From assembly GCA_012861695.1 (NCBI GenBank), contig JAAOOA010001653.1:43037-107036 (forward strand): a stretch of DNA of 64,000 nucleotides, given 5' to 3'. Positions 39,701-54,300 of the stretch are shown here, piece after piece (position 1 is the first letter of the stretch; each line of letters begins with the position of its first letter). Under the pieces are notes generated by a model that ran no database searches, was not told the origin of the DNA, and worked only from the letters and a program-made list of their open reading frames with translations. Source of the DNA: Trematomus loennbergii (lineage: Eukaryota > Chordata > Actinopteri > Perciformes > Nototheniidae). Both the position numbers and the translations under genes were made by a program.

Positions 39701-42700
39701 TCAATGTCTGCAAAAGGGAATTCATTGTTGAGCATGAGCTTAGTAAAAATTATTTCAGTGCTGTTTGATTTTTGATTGTAGTTTCTTTTCTCTGCAGACA
39801 AACTATATTCCATATTTATTTGACAAAGGTATAAAACTACATTTGCGCATTTGTTTGGGTGATTTTTCCCCGTCCTTGTCCAAGGGTCTAAGGACAGAGG
39901 TTGTCAAATGCTGTGCAAACTGTCGACACATTATGAATGACGGTGAGGTTTGTTTCTATGTTTTCTTAATAAAATAAAATATTTTTTTGAATGTATGTTA
40001 CGAAAAATCTTCAAACTTATCAATAAATCCCACTGACACACACGCAGCATGCTCACCAGTCCCCTCATGGCTGTGGGGCTGACGTCTAGCTCAGGCAGCT
40101 CATTGAGGAACGATGTAGCCACAGCCTGCAGAGCCTCCTCCGGCCAGGCGTTGAACCAGTCTATGGTGCAACATGTCACCAGGGAGGGAAACTGCCTCAG
40201 CCGTGCACGAAACACCTCACCCATAGGACTGCAGAGGAAGGAGAGGAAATTATGATTAAGTAGAAAACATATTAAAGCTCCCATATTATACTGTTTTTCA
40301 TCAATATATTATAGCTCTCAGATATATACAAACATGTCTCTGAAGTGTTTGTCTGAAACACCAAACAGATCATTGCAGCATCCCATAATCCCCTCTGTTT
40401 CAGCCCTGTTTCAAAAGTGCTGATTCTCTGTCTGTTACTTTAGATGAAAATAAGGAGCCACTCCCCACGCCCCTCTGAGAGATATTTGGTTAAAAAGAAC
40501 ACAATGGTGCTCTAGGAGGAGATTCAGGTGATAAGGGGGGGGGCGGTTACCTTGGTTGGTTATTGGCTAATGGTTACACAAGCCAAAAAATCTTTATGAC
40601 ATCATAAAGTAGCCAAAATCTGATCAGACAGGTTTTTATATAAATGAATCAGGACAAAAAGTGAGCGAATCTTTTTTCCTGAAGCTTTCAGAATCTCTTT
40701 ACAAGGTCAATTTAACTATGTAATCTGAATGACTAACCTCATGCAGAGGACAGTGTGGATGTTGCTGCGGACCCTCCTGATGTAGGCGGCCATGAGGTTG
40801 GGTTTAGTCAGCTGCTGGCCTAGTTCCTGCACCACTGGCTTCATGGCTGCCAGGATGCGCTCCTGCTCATCCGACGCATACAGGTTGGGAACATCCCCGG
40901 AGTTCAGAATGTTGTTGATATCCTCCAGGAATGACTCACTCTTTATCTATTAGGACAAATGGGTCTGGTGAGCATTGATTCAATGATTCAAACGATTCAT
41001 TGTAATATACACATTAAAACAAAACAGAAAAACGGGTGCAACAGCATTCCTCGCACAACGTTACAGTCCAGTATATGTGACAGGGATGATATTAAATTGC
41101 TGTACACAGGCAGTATACTGTGGCAGGTGATAAGGGAATATTTTACCTGTGTGTCCACAAAGAGGAAGGTGATCTGTTGGTTCTCAAGGCCGGCTTTCAG
41201 CATTATGCTTTTAAGGTCATCTCTCCACTCTGTCTGACCGTAGTTCTTCGACAGCTCAATCTGGAAACACTCGTAATCTGACCTGAATGTGGACAAACGT
41301 ACTGTGAGGACGAAGGCCACAATAAACTTATTGGGGCATACTGAAGTTAAGCATATTAGCAGTAATGTGTGTTTGATTAATGGTTGATCAATCATAGATA
41401 CTTTTCCCCCAAAAAATATTACAAAAAATTGCATAAATCTCTGGAACTGACTGTGGATGGTTTTTAGTGTATCTATCTCATGATGAACAATTTCAATTTT
41501 AAACAGTGAACTTCAATAAATGGAATCAGCTTAAGCAGAACATTAATTAATTAATCCCAAAATGCGTGTATGCTTTGGAAAAAAAAGATCAGAAATGACT
41601 GAAAACCAGCTGTTGGATCCCTTTAAAAAGCAGATATGTGGGGAATAAAACAGCCTGATGTTGGCATGTGAGTTGTATAAAGTGTTTAAATCTCACATAT
41701 GTGATGCCAGCTTAGTGAGGGACTGGCGCCCGCTCCCTCCCACCCCGAGCAGCAGGGCGTTGCCCAGAGGCTGGCGCAGGATGCGGCTGATGCGGCACAC
41801 GTGCTCAAGAGCGTCCATGAAGAGCACCAGCTTCATCTTGTGGTACTGAATTGGTTGTAGTCTTCCATATATTTTTCCATTACTTTCACCAACTAAATAA
41901 TAAAATATAGGGGAGAACAAATCAAGCACTTTGGTAAAGTATATACTAAACTTTGGACAATAACAGATTATTCAGGAGTACAGACACACAAAGCACAAAG
42001 TAAAATACACCTAATTAAGTAAAAATGGGAGAACAAAAAAATCTACCGTGCACAAAAAATAAAGATTTCATGAAAATATTTTCCTAGCAACTGGTGCGCG
42101 GATTTTTACATTTAAATGTTGATGTTTTTAACTGTGCCATTACATAAACAAACATTTAAAGGTTTAAAATCCTCCCCAAAAATAACATGATCACTACTGA
42201 TGGTGGATACATTTGACTGTTGACACTTTGAAAGGGATGCATACGGATAAATAATAGGGCCATCTTCTGTTAGCACCAAGCCCCCAGGAAGTGCGCCGGA
42301 CTCTGAGGAAAATATTCGTTATGTCCAAAAAGCGGTACTACCCTTCCATATCAGTCCGTGATGTCCCTGGGCCCGGAAATACTTTTTCCCATTGACTAAC
42401 ATCGGGAAAGAGACGTCTGTAAATCGTTGGATAATTTTTTTTAACCAAATAAACTACCCAGTATGAACATTTGTATAGCCCTTATTAAAAACATTAGGTC
42501 ATCAAGTTGTAAAATGTGCTAATAACGTTATTCTGAGAGTTATTTTCCTCGGCATTATGAACGCGCATCTGAGAGTGGGAGCTCGGGGGCGGGGCTTAAG
42601 GGCAACTCAACTGCGCATGCTCTATGAGCGCACATACGGGTACTTCTGCTCTGACAGCCAGGCATGACGGGTAATCTGTGACGTTTCGCTCTCTCAAAAG

Positions 42701-45700
42701 TTGGTCCATTTGTCCTCATGCGCCAATGAGCAGCTCTCATAGGAAAAAACGAGACCCCGCCTCCCACACTGTATCCAGTTCTTATTATACATCCATGGTT
42801 AGCACCACTGACCTGTTCCTTATCTTCTATGAGTGTGTAGACTTTGGGGTCGGCCCCAGGAATCATGAAATCTCCGTACAGAACCGGCTGGCAGGGCACG
42901 GCCTCCTCAAAGTTACAGTCAAAGTCCTGAATGCAGTCTTTGAGGAGCCTGTTGAACCAGTCCACGTCTTCAGCACACACCAGGCGGTCTCGGAAAATCC
43001 GACAGCTTTCATGGTACCACAGCCGCAGCAGCTGCAATTTGTCCTAAAAAGCACCAAAGTAAACTAATTTTATGATGTGTATGCGAGAAATACTTTCAAC
43101 CCTTTTGAAAGACATTTTCCCTCCAACTTGATACGTGATTAATCTAGCCAGGCTTATATTTGTTGCCTTAGCCATTCAGCCCACTGCTTCCAAATAAATT
43201 ACATTTGTAAGTACTTAATAAAGTGACTAAAGCTGAAAGAATCTCCGGTACCACTTTACAATAAGACTACCCTTATAAAGGGTTTACGAATAGTTTGTAA
43301 TTCATTTATTTATTAGGTTGTGAACACTTTATAAATCATTAATAAGCTTTTATAAGACATGAGATAAACAGGGCAACTGTGACCGGTTGCTTGCCAAATA
43401 GTGAGCCCACATGTATCTGTACTGCTAAGCCTTATTAGAAATGGTAGTAACTTTCATTTCATTTAATCGTTTATTTGGCAGGGACAATGTATCAAGCGTA
43501 ACAGTGCCAGATTTAGCTTTGAGCTAATGTCCCTCACATAAAACATTTAAGAAAATTACATTTTACAAACATAGCAAAAACAAAATACATGATATGCAAA
43601 AGGTGCAAAAGAGCAAGAGCAGCATACACAAGTATTTATGACATGGTAGTACAATATAGCAGCAACGACATGTAAAGTGCAAGAGAAGATACAAGAGCTA
43701 CATAAAGTGCAAGAGGAGATACCCCTGTGTTAAAGTGCATTTAGCGGTGATTGCACGTCTGTTTGTTTCTCAACCATTCTTAAATAAATACATTTAAATG
43801 GGAATGTGTTTCACACTTTACAATAAGGCTCCCTTTTGGCAGTTATAAATGTTAGTAACTCGTAAATAAATGGTCATAAAGAGATGCCAAGAAACATCAA
43901 GATGGAAGGGGGGGGAATCAACTCAGTGAACAACAGATACCAAGGATGCTGGCTGATGAAGAAGACAAAGTAAGCTAGGTAGTCAATATAAGACTTAGTC
44001 ATCTTGCCAAATAGTGAGACTGTGTCGATGTATGAAAACTATGTTAGAACTGGTTTATAAATGGTTCTTAATGATTAATAAAGTGTTTACAACCTAATTC
44101 ATAACCTAATTATAAAGCCTTTATGAATCCTTTATAAGGGTAGTCTTATTGTAAAGTGGTACCGGATTTTTCAACAATTGTAATGTTATTCTGTCAAATT
44201 AATTAGATTCTGTTGGATCTGACTACCTCTATCATCCCAGCCTCAGCCATGAGGATGCCCTGGAAGACTTTGGACAGGTCTCTGAGGTTGAAGGTGTAAT
44301 GGGACTTGGCTGGAGTCGGGAGGAGCTGGGAGGTGATGGTGGAGTAGACTCGGATTGTAGCATCTACAAGAGGCTCATTCAGAGGCTGGATGGCTGGCAC
44401 AGGTCCTGATGTAGTATAGAAGTGATAATATTACAAGAATACATTCATATGAAAATCTATTAACTGGATTTCGAGACGATATTTTATCAGAAGACACTTC
44501 CACAAACTCTGGTCAACACTTGTTGTTTTCAAGTGTGCCTTTTAAATTAGCTTTATGTACATTATGGCTTAAAATGACAATTAGTCAGACATTTTAGTTT
44601 TGTATCGCCTCATACTGTATACTAACTGATTATAACTGACACTCTACACTCCTACTCTAATTATGTTCTCTCTGTCCCTGACTTACTGCCTGGTTCTCTC
44701 TTACTCATACATCCATCTGTAAAAAGCACAAAGATTAAGTTAGAAACTGTTGTAATTATTTTTTTACAGACTAATGTTTGTAGTCACTAATGAGAGAACC
44801 CCTGACTCACTCATCCAACCGCCCAGAATGGTGGAGAAAATAGTTTTCTTGCTGGCATCGTCCATTTCAGTGAAGGACAAGAAGTTGAAGTGGCGTGTGA
44901 AGCGCTGGGTGATGGGGTTTCGGCCTCCGCCTGGGGGTCCCATGGCACAGGCAAAATTGATGTCCACTATTTGCCTGAATGTCCCTGTTCAGAAAAGACA
45001 GGAAAACAACAAAGAAGCTCAATCTGAAGAGATGTCAGCAGTCAGTAACGTTATACAAAAGTCAATGATATAGGTTTTCATAAATGAGAAAGAGAGAACA
45101 ATGTATTAGGCTGATGGGTCCAGTAGTATGCAGGATTAGCTGTGAATAGATAGTGAGATAGATACACATACTAACACACATAACCAAACACATTATCTTC
45201 CCATAACGGATAATTAAGACATGAAGAAACACTCTAGAGCAATGTACTGTTCGTGCGATAGGCAACAATGAAAATCAAAAGTAAAGGAACCCATGATGGG
45301 AAAAGGCCTCCAGTATTCTCACCTATCTGTTTCCTGTCGTACCAGCCTCCATGGTCCATCCACTGCCTCAGCAGCTCAATAGGAGGCTGAGCGCCATAGG
45401 TCTCCAACATGGGCATGTTCAGGTCATCAATGAACAAGATGAAGTGCTTTCCTATTGGAGGTCCAAACACTCCTTTCCGCCTGACACACACACACACACA
45501 TCAATGAAATGGTGGCTGACAAATAGTTGTTGTTGTTAAGTTATATACACAATAGTAGATCTGGCATACCTTTTGTCTAGTTTACTGTCAATATAGTCCT
45601 GAGTCTGATTGGCCGAGGTGCGTGCAGAGAACATGACGAAGTGTGTGATGAATTCAGAGGGCATGTTCTTCAGCAGCTTGTCGGACATTGTCAGAGTCTT

Positions 45701-46311
45701 TCCAGTGCCAGTCGGCCCAATACAGAGCACCTGGATCACACACAGGGACAAATATAAGAATTGAAATGTAAAGAATGTATTACTTGATTACAATAATTGC
45801 ATCAGCATAAAATAATCAGGTGATACATGTTGGGGAATAATTTGCCCTGCATGTCCTCCTTCGCCCTCTGACCAACCTTGAGCAGCCGTTATCTCCCTTA
45901 AGGAGGGGCTGCCCTAGCAAGTTGTTGTTGTTACCAGTTTGTGAACGGGCAACTCTCGGTGAGAGATAGTTATTGTTGTGGGACACCTGGAACACGTCCT
46001 TCTCGGGGTGTAGATGACCCCGAGCCATAAGCGACAACAAATGTGATTCAGTGTCCTCAGCTGTTTAGTCTATCTATTGAAGAATGTTGATTATTACACT
46101 CTGAACTAGTTAAAACTTTGAGCTACAGGAGGGTGCTTCAGAATTGATTGTGGCATCTCTACCGTGTGGTCAAACCGTGACATGTCTTGTGAATTCTCCG
46201 GCCGAAGCTCCAAATAAACCGTCAGTGTTTGCCATCAAAGCTCCAGCTCTCCTCGTGTCTCTCTTTGAGTCCTGACTCCAATTGCTTTAGAAGTTTCCCC
46301 CACAACTACTA

Positions 46312-46343
<32 letters not shown>

Positions 46344-46363
46344 TTACTATCTACTACTGCTAT

Positions 46364-46448
<85 letters not shown>

Positions 46449-49400
46449 GCTGCTACTACTACTTCTATAATACAATAATTGCATCAGTATAAAATAATCA
46501 GGTGATACGGTGTTGAATTCATTTGTAAAGTTACAGTATTTGTAAAGCTCAACTACTATCTACTGTAAGTACTCACAGGTTTCTTATTGGTCAAAAGCAT
46601 ATCCATGAGGAAAGATATCCTCACTGTGTCAGCGGTGGGAACGATGATGTCAGAATAATTGGTCTCTGGGGTAATTACAACACTCTTTGCATTTTTCATC
46701 CAGCTGACCCACTGGACCTGGATATACATGCAAAAAGACAAATTGGTTAAAAGCAAAAATTCATGTGATGGTCTTGGATGTTGGAAACATTTTATGGTAA
46801 GATAACGCATAATCTGTTTACTTTTTTTTCCCCAGTTTCATCCTCGTCCTCAAAGTTGCTAATGCCAGCATCCTCAAGCCGATAGTCGTACACCAGCGCC
46901 TCCTCTGGAAAGCATAGCTGAATCTGAGGGACAAATATGTTTAAATTAATCAAAATACTGTATACCTCTAGTCAGAAACAATCCTCTGAACTATGTTGGT
47001 GTTGGGATGCAAAAGCAGAGATGCCCTTGTCACCTTTTCCTCTGTCATCTTCCCCTTGAGCCAGGCACTGAAGCGCTTACAGCTGGCTGCGTCTCCCGTG
47101 GCTCCCACACTCCACACCAGAGAGAAAAAGAACCACGGCTCAATCAGCTCGTTTAGACGATCCAATTTCTTTTTGGGCGGTTGCCTCACATCCTGAAATA
47201 CATTATTCGGTACAACTTACAATAAGACTACCCTTATAAAGGACTCATTAAGAACCGTTTATAAACCAGTTCTAACATAGTTTTCATACGTCAACACAGA
47301 CTCACTATTTGGCAAGATGACTAAGCCGTATATTGGCTACTTAGCGAGAATCAACTCAGTGAACAACAGATACCAAGGATGCTGGCTGATGAACAATATG
47401 AAGTAAGCTAGGTAGCCAATATAAGACTTAGTCATCTTGCCAAATAGTGAGCCCACATTTATCTGTACTGCTAAGTCTTATATTGGCTACTTAGCTTACT
47501 TCGTCTTCTTCATCAGCCAGCATCCTTGGTATCTGTTGCTCACTGAGTTGATTCCCCCCCATCCATCTTGATGTTTCTTGGCATCTCTTATGACCATTTA
47601 TTTACGAGTTACTAACATTTATAGTTGCCAAAAGGGAGCCTTATTGTAAAGTGTCAAACACATCACCATTTATTAATGAGTTACTACCATTTCTAATAAG
47701 GCTTAGCAGTACAGATACATGTGAGCTCACTATTTGGCAAGATGACTAAGCCTTATATTGGCTACTTAGCGAGAATCAACTCAGTGAGCAACAGATACCA
47801 AGGATGCTGGCTGATGAAGAAGACGAAGTAAGCTAAGTAGCCAATACTTAGCAGTACAGATAAATGTGGGCTCACTATTTGGCAAGCAACCGGTCACAGT
47901 TGCCCTGTTTATCTCATGTCTTATTCATGATTTATAAAGTGTTCACAACTTAATTAATAAATGAATTACAAACTATTCGTAAACCCTTTATAAGGGTAGT
48001 CTTATTGTAAGTAGTACCCATTATTATATAGGTGAGGAGATCACAATCGACACATTTCACTTATACAAAGAACAGAAAGGGTTTTGTCAAGGTGAAATCA
48101 GTAACTTCCTGCACATTAATTTACACTCACGACTTGATGACTGCTCAGGTAGCTTGACAAATTATTTACCAACATGAAATTGATGGTTAAGACAAGTTGC
48201 GTGTGAATCTAACAGAGAGAAGCTGCACACACCTCTTTAATGTTGAAGGGATTGAAGAAGCAGTCCATAACTTTAAGCAGACTGCAGGTGAGGATGCTGT
48301 CCAGAGATGTGATGACCTCCTTTACTGATGTGCGGACAAATGTGATGGAGTCCTGGGTAACAGCACAGAAACATTAACACACATGCAGTCAGGGCCGTTT
48401 CTAGCTTTTTGGGGGCCCTAGTTTTTACAGTTTTTTAACTACAATGGGGGGATTCCGAAGCCTTTAAGAGGATCTGTGGAGAAGCATCAATCTGTTACAC
48501 TTTAGGAGGAAAACAGGCTAATTTCAGGAAAAACCAAGCAATTGAAACTTACAAAAGGTAAACAATAAGGCTCCTCTACGTCAATAAATGCAAGAGATGC
48601 AGCATTCTTTCAACAATGTATAATTTACATTTTTCATCTTCCTCAGACGTCACTCATTGGCTGACAACCCAACGATGATTTGGGCTTTATTACCCCAAAA
48701 ACACAAGCCACAGCTTTGCTATCGTTGCAGTTTATTTGTGTTTATATCCTACACTAGATTTTTAAGCATATAATGCTTCACCGAACACAGGAGGGGGGCT
48801 TGGCTGTCTACAAATAAAGACGGCTAATTTTAATTCTCCCCAAATATATTGAGGCTGAACCTGAACTTTCAGCTTGGGGGCCCCCTAGTGGCCTATAGGA
48901 AGAAACGGCCCTGCATGCAGTCATAACGAAAAGCTTTTGGATTCCCTGCTGCTGGTGTCTCTCAGTTCAGTCTCTCACCTGGAGGAACCTGGCAAAAAGC
49001 GATTCGAGCTGCTTTGTGAACGGTTTCAGAGCTTCAGGGACTCGCTTCAGCCAACACTCTGTGAAAGGGACGAGGCCCAGAACGCTGGGCTCCAGGTAGA
49101 CCATCCCGCAGCGAGACACTGTGGCTGGGGAGGCCACCGCTAAGTCCTGCACCTCAAACATCATGGTCATCACCTGCAGGGAGAAAACACAAAACGACAG
49201 ATACGGAAGTCCTTAGAGGCAAGTGAGAAACAAATGTCTTTGTGATCCATTTTCTTAGGCTAATCCAAATAGTATTTTTCTCCTGTTTTATGATTTAAAA
49301 ACATATGACATTTTTTTTTGACAAGATCATTTTTCATTTGGTTATTTTCAAAGTTAAATATGAAAAAAGGGTTTTGTTTTTTGTACACCTTGATTTAAAG

Positions 49401-51302
49401 CTGCAAGCAGCGTTGAGCGGGTCTTCGACGCACCGCAGGCTGTTGTCCGCACGTCGACGTGTCACGTAGGTGTCTCGAGGACTCGGCCGTTGGCAAACGT
49501 GGGAATTTTCAGGCCGATCGGTCAACGTACATGGGAGTTACAGCAGTGACACAAACATTGTGTTTGATGGCGAGTGATCTGTCGCCATGGCAATGTAATT
49601 TGATGACACCCCATAATATGCTTAGATGTGTTGATGGCTGCATCGTTATCAAACCTGTGAAGTTTTGGGCCTTTTGGAGCATGTTCTGAGTTATGAGAAA
49701 ACCGTGTTTCACGCGAGGGATGCGTTGCCATGGAAACAGCTTTTGAGGAAAACTCACTATTGTCAAAAAGTTTTATCAGGATAATTTTCTAACTTTGGCA
49801 CTGTGTGGCAAAAATGTTTTCAAGTTTTTTTCCAGGTGATTTTTTGTTTTTCCCTGCACTGTGAACAAAAGGTACATATTGGGTGTTTCTCAATGTCAAA
49901 GAAGGATGCTCCAGAGCCACTATTTCAAGGATGCTACGTCATCGAGTCCCGCCAAAGGACTGGTCCAATGTCCAGGCTCCTTGGAATTCTACCGAGCCCG
50001 GCGTCCTTCGTAGCGAGAACTTTCGAGGCTGCACATGTGTAGACTCCGCGGTCTTAAAATCCCCACAATGCTTTGCGCACGGACCAATTTCCAAATCTTT
50101 GGCGGAAATCGCGCTCCATTTAAGGCGGGGCCTCGCATATGACGCACACCTGCAGACCTGTTAGCCTGTTCCACCATTCTTCATTTTCCGAGGCTAGGAA
50201 GGATTCTTGCCTCGCTTCTGAAGCAACTGACTCGGAAGACATGTGCTACCAAGGAAGCGTCCTCGACATTGAGAAACACCCATTGTATATTGTGTGTTAC
50301 AGGGTATATGCAGGAATCCTGAAGTAAAATGTAATACCTTAGTTTTAAGACCTTTTTTAAGACCCTTTCCATACATTTTAAGACCTCATCGCCACTTCGA
50401 GTTTTAACCGGTTACATTGTCGACACACTTTACCTCACATTTACTATATACAGTATTGATTGTCCTTCCTCCTTATCTTCCAACCATTTGGACGCAAACT
50501 TGCATTTCCCCATAACAATGTTGTTTAACAACCGGCGTAAACGGACCTTCGCGCGCTATCAAGCAGTGAGCGTGCAATGTCCTGTTCAGATGACGTCAAA
50601 TCCAACGGGATGCCATAAATAAACTACAAAGAATCACACTACACACCTACGCAATGATTACATTCAGGCACACTGTAGAATACAACCTCTTTGGACAATT
50701 TATATACTTATTGAAAACAAGCTACAAAATGTAATACCTTGGAAAATGCCGTTTAATACTTTTTAATAGCCTTCATTTTCGCTAAATTGATTTATCAACT
50801 TTTAATACTTTTTAAGACCCCGCGGACCCCCTGTGTTAGCAACAGGGACAAAATGAAGACTGTGAAAAGGTAACCTTACCTCACTGAGCTTGATGATTTC
50901 CCCCGAGCTGAGGCACAGTTTCTTGTTGTCATCGAGCACAGTGTTCATGTTCTCAATCCAAACTGCGTCCACTGGCCCATCAAACATATACCACTTTTTC
51001 ACAGTGTCCATGGATGATGCACCTGCACGGATAACAGCGGAGAGGATGCCATCTGTCCTGTAGGGGGAGAAAAGTGTGTCTGTTTATAGTATAAGTTGGA
51101 ATTTGTAAAGGTTTATTTTGAGGAAGACATTATAACTTACCACTCGTGTGTGAGCAGGTCAAACTCCCCGTAGAGCTGTCCCATGGTGATAGACTTTGGG
51201 TTGAGGACATATATCTGAATCGCTTCATACACATCGCCGCTCACAGAGGGCTGGCCCTTCAGAGCTGTTATCGCCGCACCTAGAACCTCATAACACTAAC
51301 AC

Positions 51303-51361
<59 letters not shown>

Positions 51362-54300
51362 TACAGACAGACAGACACAACAGTGATGCTTACATGCAAA
51401 AACAAAAATAATTTCAAACGTTGGAGGACTGTGATTTAAACTGTAAACAAGTTAAAGACCCACCTTGGTTTTACCGGATCCAGAGGGTCCCACCAACATC
51501 AGGCCGTGTCTCACCACAGTGGTCTCATACAGCTGAATACACTTAGAAATAAACCCTGCAATCACAACAGTACTTTTAAATACTCATCCTAAAAATACAG
51601 GGACCTTCGACAACGCCTTTATAGATACAACAAATATATATATCACAGAGCCGTGGAAGGGACATAGTACTACGAGGAAAATCTCAAAATATCCCTAGAT
51701 TAAAAGTGTTCAATTTACTTTAAAAACAATTAGTTTTCTGTGCATTTCAGGGAAAAGTTTGACTTCATAATCTCAGATAATATCACAAATGTTTTCTTTT
51801 ATAATTTCCACTTTAATCCCAGTAGTTTAGATGTTCCTCTTTGCTCTTGACCTACCGTGGCCCTAATAGTTGTCATAGGTACTTGGAAATCTGAGAACAT
51901 CATTTCAGTGCTTTCAGCAACACTAACCATCCACATCTTTGAGGTTCTTCTTGGTGCAGACATCACGCATGGACTCCTCCAGTGTGCCGTAGTCGATTGG
52001 CTCCTGTTTTGTCTTTGGGAAAAGATCGGACACGATACCGTTGAAGAGCTTCAGGTCGTCCTGTAAAAACTTTGGTACGTTGACGTCTTGAATGGCTCGC
52101 AGACAGATCAGCTCCTGGGAGGTTGCAGAATAATTAGATATTTAAAAGGACGGGTATTTTTTTGAATTATTTAATATTTGTGTCATATTTCTTATACATT
52201 ATTTCCATCATGAACAGAAGAAACATTTTATACCTCGTTCATATCAGGATTTTCTCTCTTGAGGTTTCCAGCAGCTGAGATCACAGTCTTCACCGCTCTC
52301 ATACCGAAGTCATAATGATCCTTCATATAAACAAGAGCAAAAGTCAGTCAAAGTATATTATTACAGTACCTACAGCGATTTCCCTTTCAAATTAGCGCAT
52401 TTTCTTGGGATATATATAACATGTATTTGGACATTAAACCGATCCTAATTCTGATCTTCTTCAATTCCATACGAAACCTGAGCGCTGAGCTGTTCGGAGG
52501 AGAGCTTGAAGGTGGTGGTGATCTTCTTGGAGAGGATTTTGGCATCACTGAAGCCAAATGAGTACAAGGAGTTCTCAGCAATCATAGCGTAGTCAGGTAC
52601 CATCATCGCCACGGGACGAAACAGTGCCTGTAGAGTGTAACATTTTATTAACCCCCATCTGCTTATCTTTGGTGTGACACAGCTAATTCAAAATTATCTT
52701 TTCAAACCTTGAGATTGTCAGGCAGCTCCGTGCGTCCGGCGTACCCAGGATTCATGGTGATGAACACGGCGCAGGACTGGACAAGAGGGATCTCTGCCCC
52801 CTCAAACATGAACCGCTCTGCCTGAAAACACGACATACACACACATTAGACAAACATTTTATAGGGATTAAAAAGGCTGCCTCTATGTGTGGAATGAAAA
52901 AAAGAAATCTGATTCTTTGCTTATATAAAACAATATTTACAAATGTCAAAACTAGCAATGTATGATATTAAACTGTTTAGTAATAATAATAATAAACAAT
53001 AATACCATGTTTAATGCTTAACAGATGACTGAAAGATGATAACCTATGTTGGTTTTTACATTACATTATATAACATAGTTAAAGTTATTCAACTCAAAAA
53101 TATAAAACATATCAAACTAATACAGCAAAACAAACAAACGTCTTTTTAAATGCAGTAGAAATACAACATACAGTATATACAATATGTACATGGAAATACA
53201 GACTGTACTTATGCATAACTCAAGCACTCTGTTGAAAAGTAAATGCATTTCTAGTGAATCAGCTTCTCACCCTTTGCATTTGGGCCTTTTGTATGGTGGT
53301 GATCTGCTGCGCCACAACAGACAACACCTCCACATCAATACGATTAAACTCATCAAAGCATGCCCAGGCCCCGGAGCTGCGGAAAAGGCAGACAGGCAAG
53401 AAGGCATCCATGAATGTGATTAACTGCAGATTTTCTTTCACACTTTAGTTACTGCCTCTCACCTGGCCAGTCCTTTGAGAAGCTTGCCCATAGCAATGAA
53501 GTCCAGCTGATCAGAGCAGTTGAAAACAACGGTCTGGATAGCCAGCGCCTTTCCCAGATCTTTAACGGTTTCTGTCTTCCCTGTCCCTGCTGGACCTGCA
53601 GGAGCCCCTCCGAACTTCAGGTGTAGAGCTCCTGTTAGGGTCAGGTAGCATCTGGATGGGGCAGGGAGTAGTGTATTAAAAGGGAGAACGATACAAAACA
53701 GAGTAGAAAACATTATACTTTACACCTACCTGTCAGTGAGCGGGGTGATGACCAGACGTCCGGAGTTACCAAGGTACTCGTATCCGTACAAAAACTCTGC
53801 ATTCACTGCCCGGATGTACAAGTCATTTTTGGTCCAGTAATATCTACAAACAGTATCACATCAGTGTCATTCTCATTCTGCATCCACAGTATTGCACAAA
53901 TGTAGTGTTAGAGCTAGTTTTGTGAGAATAATATTGCCACCTAGTGGAGTCAAATGCAGTCCATTAAGATAAAAGACTACAATTCCCACAGCACCAGCCA
54001 ATTATATAGGGCTATATTTGGCAACCTGTGTGCCAACAAGACACAGTTCTCAACCGTAATCATCCAGCAAAAAGAAATAAATGTTTGCTGTAATGTTATT
54101 TGAGGTATGCCTCTTCTGTTTTTATTAATTTATATCTTGTATATGCATAATTTCTTTTTTGAATGTGTGTGGAAACAACTTTATTTTATTTTGATTAACC
54201 ACACGAGCAGCATACCATCAATCCAGCATCACAAGCTGGACATGTTTTGACTGTGAATAAACTAATAACTGGAAGGATAACGTGTTGGAAATATCTTTTG

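Noticed and set aside
46229..46492. Tyr-rich open frame
   Set aside because: Translation of the (CTA)n repeat beside the solo LTR.
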